64,000 nt of DNA from JAPLST01 sp964397565 (GTDB lineage Bacteria > Auribacterota > UBA3054 > JAPLST01). The notes under the pieces are model-generated. The model saw only the letters and a program-made list of their open reading frames with translations, searched no databases and had not been told where the DNA came from. Both the position numbers and the translations under genes were made by a program. Below are positions 16,496 to 26,422 of this stretch, one piece after another (within the stretch, counting starts at the first letter, position 1; each line of letters starts with the position of its first letter). The stretch spans positions 56,250 through 120,249 of the forward strand of contig CAYNJC010000011.1 in assembly GCA_964397565.1 (NCBI GenBank), in the 5' to 3' direction.

Positions 16496-18325
16496 ATGAG
16501 TAAGCCGCCGACATGCAACACCGCCCTTCTTGCCTGGGTTGACGAAGCCGTCACGCTGTGCACGCCCGAACGGGTGCACTGGTGTGATGGGTCTGACGCC
16601 GAATACCAGCGCCTGTGCGATGAATTGGTGGCGCACGGCACCTTCACGCGCTTGGACCCGGCGCGCCGGCCGAATTGTTTTCTGGCACGCTCGCATGCCA
16701 GCGACGTGGCGCGCGTCGAGGACCGCACTTACATGTGTGCGCGCAACCGTGCAGAAGCCGGGCCGACCAACAACTGGGCGGACCCGCACGAGATGAAAGC
16801 CACGCTGCGCGGCCTGTTCAAGGGCTGCATGCGCGGCCGGACGATGTACATCATCCCCTTTTCAATGGGTCCGCTCGACGCGCCGATTTCAAAAATCGGG
16901 ATTGAGATCACCGACTCGGGCTACGTCGTCACCAACATGCGGATCATGACCTGCATGGGCCAAGCGGTGCTGGACAAGCTCGGCGCGAAGGGCACGTTCA
17001 TCCCCTGCCTGCATTCGGTCGGCGCGCCTTTGCAGCCCGGCCAGCAGGACGTCCCGTGGCCGTGCGAGCCGGATCCGAACAAAAAATACATCGTGCATTT
17101 TCCCGACGAACCCTCGATTTGGTCCTACGGCTCGGGCTACGGCGGCAATGCGTTGCTGGGTAAAAAATGTCTGGCGTTGCGGATCGCGTCGGTTGTGGCG
17201 CGCAAGGAGGGCTGGATGGCGGAGCACATGCTGATTCTGTGCCTGACCTCGCCGCAGGGCAAGAAGCACTACATCTGCGCGGCGTTTCCCAGCGCGTGTG
17301 GCAAGACCAATCTGGCGATGATGCAACCAACCCTGCCGGGCTGGAAAGTGACCTGCATCGGCGACGACATTGCCTGGATGCGCATTGGCGCGGATGGCCG
17401 GTTGTACGCGGTGAACCCCGAGACGGGCTTCTTTGGCGTGGCGCCCGGCACCTCGCAGCAGTCAAATCCGCATGCAATGGCAAGTTGCATGCGCAACAGC
17501 ATTTTCACGAACGTCGCCTTGACGCCGGATGGCGATGTGTGGTGGGAAGACATGGGCGTGCCGGCGCCGGCCAGTGCGATTGATTGGAAAGGCAACGCGT
17601 GGACCCCCGACTGCGGCCGCAAAGCGGCCCACCCGAATGCGCGCTTCACAGCACCGGCGGAACAATGTCCGGTGATCGATCCCGATTGGCAAAATCCCGC
17701 GGGTGTGCCGATTTCGGCAATTCTGTTCGGCGGACGCAGGCCGAACACGATCCCGCTCGTGACCGAAGCGTTTTCATGGGAGCACGGCGTGTTCATGGGC
17801 TCGTCCGCCAGTTCGGAAACCACCGCAGCAGTGCTCGGTCAAGCGGGTGTCTTGCGCCGCAATTCATTTGCCATGCTGCCGTTCTGCGGCTATCACATGG
17901 GCGACTACTTCGCGCACTGGCTCTCGATGGCGCAGCGCACCGAGCGCACCAAACTGCCACGCGTGTTTTTTGTGAATTGGTTCCGCAAGAATGCCGAAGG
18001 CAAATGGCTCTGGCCCGGCTATGGCGACAACAGTCGCGTGCTGAAATGGATTTGCGAACGTATGGATGGCGGCGGCAAGGCCATCACAACGCCGATCGGC
18101 TATGTGCCCGCGCCCGACGCGCTGGACGTGACCGGCCTGCAGCTCAGCGCCACGGCATTGCAGGAATTATGCAGTGTGGAGCGCGCGCGCTGGCTGAAGG
18201 AAGCGGACGACATTGACGCCTATTACGCGACCTTCGACACGCACCTGCCCGCCGCCCTGCGCACACAATTGGATGAGCTGCGCAAACGGCTGACGCAGTC
18301 GTCTGCAAACGACAAAACGTGTTGA
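16496..18325 (+). CDS. pckG: Phosphoenolpyruvate carboxykinase (GTP)
   Basis: 609 residues, the usual size for the GTP-dependent family. The start at 16496 is set by a GGAG ribosome-binding site 7-8 nt upstream; an earlier ATG six codons before has none. The PEPCK-specific P-loop is FPSACGKTNLAMM, with GDDIAWMRIG as the metal/guanine-site region and ETTAAVLGQAGVLRRN near the mobile lid. It converts oxaloacetate and GTP to PEP, GDP and CO2, working in gluconeogenesis or, in anaerobes, in the reverse direction for CO2 fixation. It is monocistronic, with convergent genes downstream. Confidence 0.97.
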   Translation: MSKPPTCNTALLAWVDEAVTLCTPERVHWCDGSDAEYQRLCDELVAHGTFTRLDPARRPNCFLARSHASDVARVEDRTYMCARNRAEAGPTNNWADPHEMKATLRGLFKGCMRGRTMYIIPFSMGPLDAPISKIGIEITDSGYVVTNMRIMTCMGQAVLDKLGAKGTFIPCLHSVGAPLQPGQQDVPWPCEPDPNKKYIVHFPDEPSIWSYGSGYGGNALLGKKCLALRIASVVARKEGWMAEHMLILCLTSPQGKKHYICAAFPSACGKTNLAMMQPTLPGWKVTCIGDDIAWMRIGADGRLYAVNPETGFFGVAPGTSQQSNPHAMASCMRNSIFTNVALTPDGDVWWEDMGVPAPASAIDWKGNAWTPDCGRKAAHPNARFTAPAEQCPVIDPDWQNPAGVPISAILFGGRRPNTIPLVTEAFSWEHGVFMGSSASSETTAAVLGQAGVLRRNSFAMLPFCGYHMGDYFAHWLSMAQRTERTKLPRVFFVNWFRKNAEGKWLWPGYGDNSRVLKWICERMDGGGKAITTPIGYVPAPDALDVTGLQLSATALQELCSVERARWLKEADDIDAYYATFDTHLPAALRTQLDELRKRLTQSSANDKTC

Positions 18326-18734
18326 TTGACGAACTGCATCCAAGGAGCCGGTCAGAACTTTCTTTTGATTGGTTTGACTGCTGCTTTATTCAGGTCCGAC
18401 CCCCATGGCATCAAACGGTCTTGTGTTTCATAGAGTGCATGCCGGTCGCGCAGGGCAAATGTCTTTTGCGGGATACTTGCGCAACGCGAAGGCGGGCTTC
18501 TGTGCTGTTGGTCGTGTTCCGCATTTGGAGCGGGGTTTCGGGTTTGCTCCCGCTGCACCCCGTTGCTTTTTCCGACGAAAATCCATGGGGAACCTGATTG
18601 TGAAACTTCGCGCCAGCCAATTGCTCGCGACAGTAGAAATACGCCGTCGTGTTGCCGGCGGTTTCCATGAGCTGGCTGACAACATCTGTCAATAAACCAA
18701 GTCGCGCGTCAATTCCCGCCCCCGGTTCTGCCCG
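18326..18734. other. Intergenic stretch without a recognised gene
   Basis: About 410 bp between the convergent PEPCK and MFS genes. Open frames exist on both strands (for example 18411-18692 minus, 18405-18695 plus), but none has a recognisable domain, ribosome-binding site or plausible composition. It may hold a decayed gene. Confidence 0.4.
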
Positions 18735-19928
18735 TTACTCAGCGACGATTTCCTTAACGGTGCTTGTCTGTGCCTTGCCAAGTCCGAAGCCGACAATACC
18801 CTGCGCAAGAAAGACAATGGATATGCTCATGATTACGGCGCTGCTGTAGGAGCCGGTGGCATCGGCAATCCACCCGCCAAGGCCGGGACCTGTCAGACCG
18901 GCCAAGCCGTAGCCGAGAAAGCATAGTGGATACAATCGCGGGAACAGGACAACACCAAAATACTCAACAATCGATGCAGCATAGACAACGAAACACCCGC
19001 CAAATCCCACACCGCTCACCAAGGCAGCTAGCAGCACCACATTGGTCTGCGGCTTTAGCAGAAAAGGAAATAGTGCGACGCCGAGAACGCCCAGCGAGAG
19101 TATGATAGTCGTCTGCGAGCCAAGTCGGTCATGAAGCTGTCCCCAAAAAATCCGTCCGACGGCATTGCCTATTGCAAACAGTGTAATACTTAGTGTCGCG
19201 CAGCGGCCGTCCAGGCCCATGCTCAGTGCCAAGGGTTTCAGATTGCCCACCGCCAACAATCCCGCAAATGTACCCGCAAACATGCCAAGACAAATGAGCC
19301 AGAACGTCGCCGAAGCGAGGTGCGTTCCGATGCGTTGTGGCGCACTTCTCGCGCTGCTGCGGTTTCTTCTTTCCGGCTCGCTCATAGCCATTGCACTGAC
19401 AAACGCCACACCGCCAAGGACGATACCCACAACACGGAACACGCTCAGGACATTAATGTGGACGCTATCGAGCAGGAATACCGTCAAGGAACTAAGCAGA
19501 ATCGCTCCGCCACCGAAGCCCGCCACCGCAACACCGGTTACCAGTCCCTTGTTTTTGGGGAACCATTGCATTCCTACCGTCAGCGGGCAGACGTAGCCGA
19601 ACCCGATGCCTGCTCCGCTCACGAGGCCCAGGCCGGCGAGCAGCGCGGGGAAACTCCCGCCCGAGAAAGAAGCCAGGATATATCCCGTCGCAAACAGGAT
19701 GGCGCCCACTCCCGCCGTCACGCGCGGCCCATGCTTCTGCAGCAGTCGCCCGGCCGGGATCATCGCCATTGTGAACACCGCGATCATGACCCCGAATATC
19801 AGACCGCACTGTCCCTTGGTAAGTCCGTAGCTGCTCGTCAAAGAAGGAACAAAGGCGCTCCAAGCGTAGATACCACCCAGAATCGTCTGCAAAACGACGC
19901 CGGCTGCGAGCACTATCCATTTTCGCAT
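18735..19928 (-). CDS. Major facilitator superfamily transporter, oxalate/formate antiporter (OFA)-like
   Basis: 397 residues with 12 predicted membrane helices. The opening (VVLQTILGGIYAWSAFVPSL) and the following SYGLTKGQCGLIFG are typical of the OFA subfamily, as is GFGYVCPLTVGMQWFPKNKG between helices 4 and 5. Members exchange small carboxylates across the inner membrane; the substrate here is unknown. The start overlaps the 3' end of the broken HAD-Sua5 gene by 16 bp, so it is the last gene of the 23.5-18.7 kb operon. Next to a PEPCK-fold protein (21.2-23.1 kb), a carboxylate substrate is plausible but inferred. Confidence 0.82.
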   Translation of the reverse strand: MRKWIVLAAGVVLQTILGGIYAWSAFVPSLTSSYGLTKGQCGLIFGVMIAVFTMAMIPAGRLLQKHGPRVTAGVGAILFATGYILASFSGGSFPALLAGLGLVSGAGIGFGYVCPLTVGMQWFPKNKGLVTGVAVAGFGGGAILLSSLTVFLLDSVHINVLSVFRVVGIVLGGVAFVSAMAMSEPERRNRSSARSAPQRIGTHLASATFWLICLGMFAGTFAGLLAVGNLKPLALSMGLDGRCATLSITLFAIGNAVGRIFWGQLHDRLGSQTTIILSLGVLGVALFPFLLKPQTNVVLLAALVSGVGFGGCFVVYAASIVEYFGVVLFPRLYPLCFLGYGLAGLTGPGLGGWIADATGSYSSAVIMSISIVFLAQGIVGFGLGKAQTSTVKEIVAE

Positions 19929-21197
19929 TGTCCCGCCTTCAAAAACGTTTCTGTGCTGACCGCCCTGATCAGTCGGTCGTTAATAGCCGCTCCTAATCCT
20001 GTGTTCGGTACGCGTTGAGCGACAATAAGGGAAAGCCCCATGCCATCAAATGCCTGGATGGCGCGGTTGAGGTTGCCAGCCGCTTCTGCCAAATCGCCGT
20101 CTGGGCTCAGACATTGAACTGGTCCCCGGAAAGAGCAGGTGCCGGAGCGGAAAAGAATAACGCCCACGTCGGAGCGGGTTGAGTAGCAGTCGATGTTTTC
20201 AACGACCGCAAGCGGCGTTGACGGCGCGCAATGTCTGGACAGCATGCCGGGGCTGACGGAGCTGTTTTTCCGCGTCTTGACGGCATACCCGTTCTGCACC
20301 GGACCGATGACGGCTTCAATGTCCTGCTGCGTTACAGCTCCCAGACGCAGAAGGACAGGGCAACGACCGGTTAGCGACAAGACCGTTGATTCGATGCCCA
20401 CTCTGCAAGCCCCGGCGTCGATCAGGATATCGTCGTGGCTGCTCAGCTGATCCTTGACATGCCTGGCCGTAGTGGGGCTTGTACATCCGAAACGATTCGC
20501 GCTTGGAGCAGCGATGGGTATCCCGGCAAGACGGATCAGTTCGAGCGACCACGGGTTTGCCGGCATCCTGAGGGTCACCGTCGGAGTTCCGGCCGTCACG
20601 ATGTCAGGTATCCTGGCCGATTTCAGCAGGACTTAGGGTCAGCGGTCCCGGCCAGAAGTTCTCGATCAGCGTTTGTGCTTGTTCAGGCACGTTGAGCACG
20701 AGCGGCTGCAGGTGCTGTTTGTCAGATACATGGACGATCAGCGGGTCGTGAAACGGCCTGACCTTGGCAGCGAAACTACGCGCCACGGCATGCGGATTTG
20801 ACGCATCCGCGCCCAAGCCGTAGACTGTCTCGGTGGGATAGACGACCAGACCACCATGCCGGATCGCATCCGCGCCCGCCCGCAGAGCGTTGCAGAGATC
20901 CGCCGCGTGATTCGGATACTCGGCAATCCATGCTGCCGCGTCGGAGAGCGTATGGAACACGAGCTGGTCGGGCGGCAGTTCACCGAGCTGTTTCCGGCCA
21001 TGCCCCGTCAGCAGGTACAGGCCGAAGGTCCCGAGCGTGGCACCGGTTAACACATCGTGTGGATGATCGCCGATGAAGAAGGAGTGGCGCAACGGCATCG
21101 GGGAAAGGCGCATCTGCTGCGGAACGCTGCGCACCCCGACATCCTCAATCAATGTGCCATCGCGATCCAGAAAGATTGCCGGACGAAGCTTACGCAT
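19913..21197 (-). pseudogene. Broken HAD-phosphatase / Sua5 (YrdC) fusion gene
   Basis: The first frame (21197-20604) starts like a HisB-N/GmhB phosphatase (AIFLDRDGTLIEDVG). It then jumps directly to the last HAD motif (FFIGDHPHDVLTGATLG), with about 100 residues of the usual domain missing. It continues into a YrdC/Sua5 threonylcarbamoyl-AMP synthase domain (GGLVVYPTETVYGLGADASN). At about 20634, within CTGACCCTAAGTCCTG, one extra base shifts the frame. Removing it restores LTLVLLKSARIPDIVTAGTP, the Sua5 consensus, and joins the second frame (to 19913) with VTLRMPANPW and IAAPSANRFG. A deletion plus a frameshift suggests decay, although a sequencing error could explain the frameshift. Its start overlaps the DUF4914-like gene by 8 bp. 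Confidence 0.7.
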
Positions 21198-23070
21198 TCG
21201 TCTTGTCTATGAATTGCTCGTAACCATGAATATCCCCGTTGGAGAGGCAGTAATCAATGATGTTCCTGCCAAGCTCGTCGAGGTCTGGCACCAAGGAATT
21301 TTTGATTTCCTCATGAAAGAACTCTGTCAGAATTCTGGCCCCTTCATCATAGGCATCCTGGCCGACTTCCGGCTGCGTATCAACCTGCAGAAACCACCGC
21401 GGAATCATCGTGCCTTCGATGCGCATGTTTTGGAGCGCATAGCCCAACAGCGGGCAGCGAGATGGGACGAGTTGATCAGACTTGAACTGGGCATGACCAC
21501 GCCTTGCAAGGTAATCCCGCGTCAACCACTGCGGCATGAACCCGGTTTCCCATGCGCCAATATGCTGATTGGGAATCAGGATGTAACGGGTGTGGCTGGC
21601 TTCCACAAACTGCCGCAGCAACAGGTTGGCCTGCTCCACGCTTCGTCCGGTGGCGAAGGGCCAGTAGCTCCCGACGCCCTCACTGCTCATTTTCTCCTCT
21701 TCAACAATACTGGGATTGGAGTACCCTCTGGGCGAGACAAGACGCCACAACCAAGCCAACGCTGGCGGTAACAGGTGGAAAAGGCCAAGGATGCCATAGC
21801 TAGGATGCTGCTTCGTGCAGGGCGGTGTGCGCACACCGAACGAGCGAATGTCAACCGGAACGCTTTCGTTTACCACGCCCGGCACAATATCTCTGGGAAT
21901 GATGACCCGGGGGTTCGGACACGGCTCGCCTGGCGCATCTTGAATATGGTCCCAGATCAGTGCGGTCCCGCCGGGCACAGCGTCGATGTTGAGGAACAGC
22001 AATGGTCGGGGAGGTGCAATGCTGATGCGCTCAAGATCGTGATCGGTTCCGTATGCAGCAATATGATTCACGCGGACAAACCAAGCGCTTTCCGCATCCA
22101 TCAGCCATAGTCTTCGGTCGCCCCTCTGGAATGATGGATGGCACAGTCCCATGTCGTCACAGACGGGATGCAGATCGCAGGTGCGCTGAATCTCAAGATA
22201 GCGTTCCTCTTGCGTTGAAACATTCCGCCCCAGCAGCAAACGGCCATCGGACAGACGGTGCGGCTGTTGCAGCATCTCGCTCTTGCCGCCCCCGCTGGCG
22301 CCCTCGTGCATGAAGCTCACGATGTTGTCATACGGCGTAATGACTTGAACGGCAGAGCAGTGGGCCGTGACCCAGTTGCCTTGAACCCCCACATGGATGA
22401 GCGCGCCATAGACGCCTTTCTTGGCGCTTGGACCGGGGTATAAGTTGTATGAGAATATCTCGTGCACACCGACCCGGTTGTGCACCACCATCTGTTTGCC
22501 GCCGAAATGGGTATGACGAAATGGCGGCGCCACGTAGATGATCATCACCGGTTTGAACGGCCGCTGTAATTTCTCAATATTGACGACACCCTGTAATAAT
22601 CCGAGGCCAAAAGCGAAAAAGCCCGCGTTGGCCGGGCAGATTGCCAGGGCATCCCCGCCCAAACCGGGTTGTCCCATTTCAAACCCGAACACCGCAAGAT
22701 CCTGGCCTGCAAGCCAGGTGAAGGTTGCCTGTCGCAATTCCTCGAAGGAACCGCCAAAGCGGTCCTTGAAACGCTGCTTGTCGGATGGCTGTTCGTCGGC
22801 AATAACCATGCAATGCGGATCGCGCCGCCGCATGTATGGCTCCGCGTAGTTGACGCAGATGCCGTTCTTGACGCGGACGACCGTTGCCTCATCCACGGTC
22901 CGGCCATCCGGCAGTTCGTAGGAAACCTCCCATTGCTGATCGTTCCTGCCGCACGCCAAGTCCTCAAGCTCCTTGATCGAGGATGCCAATGTCACGGAGC
23001 CGGCTTTCTGAAGGATGCTCCTTGTTTCTTCCGGGAGCAACACGCTGCCTATGATGTCCTGCTGTTTCAT
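21190..23070 (-). CDS. DUF4914-like protein with PEPCK-like P-loop
   Basis: 626 residues, soluble, no signal peptide. I identify it as DUF4914 by length and sequence feel. The only clear motif is the nucleotide-binding loop in HEGASGGGKSEM (residues 255-266), preceded by YDNIVSFM, which resembles the kinase-1a loop of PEPCK and HPr kinase. A block of His residues (FRHTHFGGKQMVVHNRVG) just before it could bind metal. The function is unknown. It begins inside the stop codon of the winged-helix gene (ATGA overlap) and overlaps the HAD-Sua5 start, so it belongs to a four-gene operon with an MFS carboxylate-type carrier. A kinase or carboxykinase-like activity is inferred from fold only. Confidence 0.65.
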   Translation of the reverse strand: MKQQDIIGSVLLPEETRSILQKAGSVTLASSIKELEDLACGRNDQQWEVSYELPDGRTVDEATVVRVKNGICVNYAEPYMRRRDPHCMVIADEQPSDKQRFKDRFGGSFEELRQATFTWLAGQDLAVFGFEMGQPGLGGDALAICPANAGFFAFGLGLLQGVVNIEKLQRPFKPVMIIYVAPPFRHTHFGGKQMVVHNRVGVHEIFSYNLYPGPSAKKGVYGALIHVGVQGNWVTAHCSAVQVITPYDNIVSFMHEGASGGGKSEMLQQPHRLSDGRLLLGRNVSTQEERYLEIQRTCDLHPVCDDMGLCHPSFQRGDRRLWLMDAESAWFVRVNHIAAYGTDHDLERISIAPPRPLLFLNIDAVPGGTALIWDHIQDAPGEPCPNPRVIIPRDIVPGVVNESVPVDIRSFGVRTPPCTKQHPSYGILGLFHLLPPALAWLWRLVSPRGYSNPSIVEEEKMSSEGVGSYWPFATGRSVEQANLLLRQFVEASHTRYILIPNQHIGAWETGFMPQWLTRDYLARRGHAQFKSDQLVPSRCPLLGYALQNMRIEGTMIPRWFLQVDTQPEVGQDAYDEGARILTEFFHEEIKNSLVPDLDELGRNIIDYCLSNGDIHGYEQFIDKTNA

Positions 23071-23462
23071 TGCTTTCTCTCCTGTTGGCCTTGCGGTTTC
23101 CTGATGCCTTTGTCAGCACTCTGCTGTAGGTGTCCACCGGTCATTTTGGTAGTTGAAGCTGCGTCTGCACAGATAAGATCAACCAAGCTCCCAATGAGGC
23201 ATTGTCGCTCAACAGGATGCCGAAGGTGCAGATTCCTGTGAATCCGGTATGTGTTGCAACGACCTGCTCGTGTCCGTATGATACATCCGGCTTCCGCCAG
23301 ATCTGCGATGATCAGTTGAACGGCACGTTCAGTTATGCCGACTTCCTTCGCAATGTTGCGCATGATCATGGCGCTGTCGCGAGCGATACAGTGCAATACA
23401 TGCGCATGGTTGGTCAAGAAGGTCCAGTGTGAAGTGTCAATATGGTCTTTTGGCATGAGCAT
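23067..23462 (-). CDS. Winged-helix transcriptional regulator
   Basis: 131 residues from the ATG at 23462. A second ATG two codons later is equally possible, since the GGAGCGGAG ribosome-binding region serves either. The segment SHWTFLTNHAHVLHCIARD, followed by AKEVGITERAVQLIIADLAE and GRCNTYRIH, is a complete ArsR/MarR-like winged helix-turn-helix with recognition helix TERAVQLIIADL and a beta-wing. It probably controls its own operon: its stop codon overlaps the DUF4914-like start, and a strong promoter lies about 100 bp upstream. There are no metal-binding cysteines of the classic ArsR type. Confidence 0.8.
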   Translation of the reverse strand: MLMPKDHIDTSHWTFLTNHAHVLHCIARDSAMIMRNIAKEVGITERAVQLIIADLAEAGCIIRTRAGRCNTYRIHRNLHLRHPVERQCLIGSLVDLICADAASTTKMTGGHLQQSADKGIRKPQGQQERKQ

Positions 23463-23558
23463 CTCCGCTCCATGAATCGTAACAGCCGGCGTTTTCGTTC
23501 CGTTCCTCGTTCGTGTCTTGTGCGCATGTTCGTGCACGCACAGGGTTATATACGTAAT

Positions 23559-23588
23559 ATAATACACGATTTATATTTCGCATGTCAA
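23559..23588 (-). promoter_or_regulatory. Promoter of the regulator-DUF4914 operon
   Basis: TTGACA (23588-23583), 18 bp, then TATTAT (23564-23559), followed by an AT-rich stretch to about 23545. The leader is about 90 nt. Confidence 0.55.
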
Positions 23589-23780
23589 GTGCCCACGTTG
23601 CCTCTCGTAAGAATGTGTCTGAAGCAGTACCATCACGTGGACCTCGCGCCACTAGGCGCACGCCCTGAGCTTAGGCATGCCGACACGCATAGAACTGACC
23701 CACAAAGGTTCATCCGTTACTTGCCGCATTGCCGCTGCACCTGCACTGCGCCTCTGAAAGCGGCGCCACAATGCGGACAT

Positions 23781-23862
23781 GCGGCGTGTCAGATCAGCTC
23801 GTCTGCCGCAGCGGGCAGGATGCCCAGCAGCCAGGCCAGATCCACAACCGTGGTGCGCGCGC
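23781..23862 (-). pseudogene. Duplicated 3' end of an araM-like gene
   Basis: 82 bp repeat the end of the araM gene (27262-27343) with three differences, all synonymous, so both encode ARTTVVDLAWLLGILPAAAD followed by ELI and the stop. The rest of 23590-24013 is intergenic. An adjacent frame (about 23870-23970, minus) reads LDETWVAHGDCFGPLRFSI, which looks like another gene fragment that I cannot name. Confidence 0.6.
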
Positions 23863-24013
23863 ACTTGACAAAAGAGTAATGCTGAAGCGCAGTGGACCAA
23901 AACAGTCGCCGTGGGCGACCCAAGTTTCGTCGAGAGGGTGCAGCAGATGTTCCAGCATGCGCGCGCAACATGGCAAATGAACTGTTCAGGGCCGAGCCCA
24001 ATGGCTCGTCACT

Positions 24014-26422
24014 TCAATCAGTTTTCCGATCTGGAGAGGGCAGGACAATGGCGCCAATGTCCGTGTTGATCGTGAACGGGCCGATCCCGATGTTCGTCTG
24101 CGCCACCGACAGGTACAGCGGCTTGTCGGCGGGGACATTCCGCAAGACGAATCGGCCATCATGGTCTGTGCCGATTCTCTTATAGAAGACACCAGCGTCA
24201 TCCTTGACACTCCCCATGACTCTTGTTTTCCCCTGCCGGTCGGTCACAACGACTCTGCCGCGATACCCGCGGCTGCCATCTTGGCGGTCGACTGTGCCGG
24301 TGATGGTCAGGTCGCCCGTCTCGAGCACGATGGTGCCAAGATCCACATCGCGGTCCACCACCGTGAACCATATTGACGTCATAATGAAGCCATCACTGTT
24401 CGAGACCGGGGTCAAGACCATTTGATGTGAACCGGGGAGGAACCCTTGTCCACCTGCATACGCGGTGAGATTGACATTCCCATAAGCACGTTCAATGAGA
24501 AAGCTTAGACCGTCTTTGCCGCAGAAAGAGACACCTGCTTGGATATCCATGCCGTGCTTGTCCACCAGTCTGCAACAGGCACGGTAGGTGGTACCTGTGG
24601 CAGGCGGCGGTGTTGCCATGCAGTTGGTCATAGAGTCAGCATCCGGCGGCTGCACTTGCAAATCAAGATACGTTGGCCCATACCAGCCCACAAAAATGTT
24701 TGTCGTGCCCAACACAACAGAGACACGGTCGGTGAAATCCGTACTAGGCAACCAAATGTAGGCGGACACTTCGTACATGCCCGTGGCTGTTGGTTCGACG
24801 ACCCATTCGTTCTTCGACAGCTCCCGATATCTCTCGAGTTCGAGCGGGCCGCTGCAATACAGTTGTGCCTTGGCGATGGGTGGTTGCAGCCGCACAACCA
24901 GTTTGTTGCAGGGACAATACAGATTGACTTCGGTCTCAGTACCCGCCACAAGTTGGATGGGCTCGCTTTTGCAGATGCTGATAGAGTTATGGGGGGTGAC
25001 GAGCTCAAGCTGCACCGGCGACAAGTGGACCGGGTAGTCACTCAGCCTGAGAATCCCGTTTGTCACGTAGTTCCCACTAATGCAGCTCTCATCCTCCTTG
25101 CCAAGCCGTTCCCACAGGTGGATGTCGAATTCATTTGTTGCCAGCCGGCCGTTCGCATCGAACACACGGACAAAAATGTTGGCGCCGGGCGAGAGCCGGA
25201 CGACAAGCCAGGCATCGCCACCATAGCTGGTGCGCCCCGCTGTCTGGCGAACGCAGCCTGGCGATGAGAACGAAAGCCCAAACGCAAAGCGACCGCTACG
25301 GATCTGGAATTCGCCGTTCTCGTCAGTGCTTGGAGAGCATGTGACGTAGTCGGTGAAGTCCCGCGGATCCTTATACTCCAAGGCAATGCTCACGCCCGGA
25401 AACGGCATGTCCATGCCATTGTAGACAATGCCTTTCAAAACAGTGCCTTCCTCGAACCTGATGTTGCAAAGCCTGTATTCTCCGTTCGTCATTGGCAGCA
25501 TGTGTGTGGATAAACTAAGAGTTGGCGGCACCCATGCCGGTTCATATCCTTCAGCGATGAATCCGACATTGTAGCTGCCTTTTGCGATTATGGCGGAACA
25601 GTAGCGGCCGTCTGGCGATATTGCAACCGGGATTTGCAGGATTTCCTTGTTGTCTCTGGTGTACCACATGGTGACGTTGGTGACGGGACTATTGTCCGGG
25701 CCGGTGAACCGGCCGGTGAAGTATCCGCCTTCTCCCACGGCCTGCAATTGCACTGTCGTATCGGTATTGGTCAGGCTGCATGCGGCGTAGCTCAGGAAGC
25801 CTTTGGGCGCGGTCTTGACGATTACGTTTGTCCATGCAGCCGCGATGCTGAAGGCGAATGCGCCGGTCGCATCGGTGCGTGCCCAGGCACCCGAGAGTGC
25901 AAGCGCGGGATTGCAGGCGTGCGTCTGCGCGCGGCCGTAGACCGCCGTCACCAATGCCTCGGCCCATACCAGCGCGCCGGTTGCAGGTTGACCACTCGCA
26001 TACGTGACCTGCCCGCGCACGATCCGGTCTTCGCGTTGTGTGACGGCGTCAGGGACGACTGCGACACTGACACGCTTGGATTCCGGCTGCGGCGGCGGAA
26101 CGACCGCGACAGGGTTTTGTATACTGCGGTGCGCCTGACGGTGGTGCATCAGCGACAGGCCGACCGTGAGCACAATGGATGCCGCTGCGGCAAGGAAGAC
26201 GGCAGACCGCCATGGGAACCGGAGAACGGTCGGCGAGTGCCGCGCCTGGTCGAGTTCGTGAACATACGGATGGGTGGCGAGCTTGGCGCAGAACTGGTCG
26301 AGCGTGTGCTCGATCGCCGCGCGCGTCTCGCGCGGCGGCTCGGCAGCAAACATCGCCGCGATGACAAGTTCGAGCGGGTCGGCCTGATACATGGTGCCGT
26401 TGCGGGTATTGTTGGTGGTCAT
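24014..26422 (-). CDS. Membrane-anchored putative anti-sigma protein with carboxypeptidase-regulatory-like ectodomain repeats
   Basis: 802 residues. The cytoplasmic N-terminus (about 75 residues, helical, with AAEPPRETRAAIEHTLDQF) precedes one membrane helix (SAVFLAAAASIVLTVGLSLM, about residues 73-92). The large outer part is a series of beta-sandwich domains of the CarboxypepD_reg/PEGA type, seen in repeats such as VRGQVTYASGQPATGALVWA, VGEGGYFTGRFTGPDNSPV, LKGIVYNGMDMPFPGVSIA and ITGTVDRQDGSRGYRGRVVV. The start codon overlaps the stop of the ECF sigma gene (ATGA), the standard sigma/anti-sigma arrangement. No ZAS zinc motif is visible, so the anti-sigma role is inferred from topology and coupling. 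The ectodomain may sense envelope or substrate signals. Confidence 0.7.
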   Translation of the reverse strand: MTTNNTRNGTMYQADPLELVIAAMFAAEPPRETRAAIEHTLDQFCAKLATHPYVHELDQARHSPTVLRFPWRSAVFLAAAASIVLTVGLSLMHHRQAHRSIQNPVAVVPPPQPESKRVSVAVVPDAVTQREDRIVRGQVTYASGQPATGALVWAEALVTAVYGRAQTHACNPALALSGAWARTDATGAFAFSIAAAWTNVIVKTAPKGFLSYAACSLTNTDTTVQLQAVGEGGYFTGRFTGPDNSPVTNVTMWYTRDNKEILQIPVAISPDGRYCSAIIAKGSYNVGFIAEGYEPAWVPPTLSLSTHMLPMTNGEYRLCNIRFEEGTVLKGIVYNGMDMPFPGVSIALEYKDPRDFTDYVTCSPSTDENGEFQIRSGRFAFGLSFSSPGCVRQTAGRTSYGGDAWLVVRLSPGANIFVRVFDANGRLATNEFDIHLWERLGKEDESCISGNYVTNGILRLSDYPVHLSPVQLELVTPHNSISICKSEPIQLVAGTETEVNLYCPCNKLVVRLQPPIAKAQLYCSGPLELERYRELSKNEWVVEPTATGMYEVSAYIWLPSTDFTDRVSVVLGTTNIFVGWYGPTYLDLQVQPPDADSMTNCMATPPPATGTTYRACCRLVDKHGMDIQAGVSFCGKDGLSFLIERAYGNVNLTAYAGGQGFLPGSHQMVLTPVSNSDGFIMTSIWFTVVDRDVDLGTIVLETGDLTITGTVDRQDGSRGYRGRVVVTDRQGKTRVMGSVKDDAGVFYKRIGTDHDGRFVLRNVPADKPLYLSVAQTNIGIGPFTINTDIGAIVLPSPDRKTD

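Noticed and set aside
18405..18695. Open frames on both strands between PEPCK and the MFS gene
   Set aside because: No recognisable domain, no ribosome-binding site, and unusual composition. I list the region as unknown instead of naming a gene.
23789..24001. Small minus-strand frame ending in the araM tail
   Set aside because: Only the last 24 codons match araM, the upstream part is unrelated and there is no start signal. Treated as a gene fragment.
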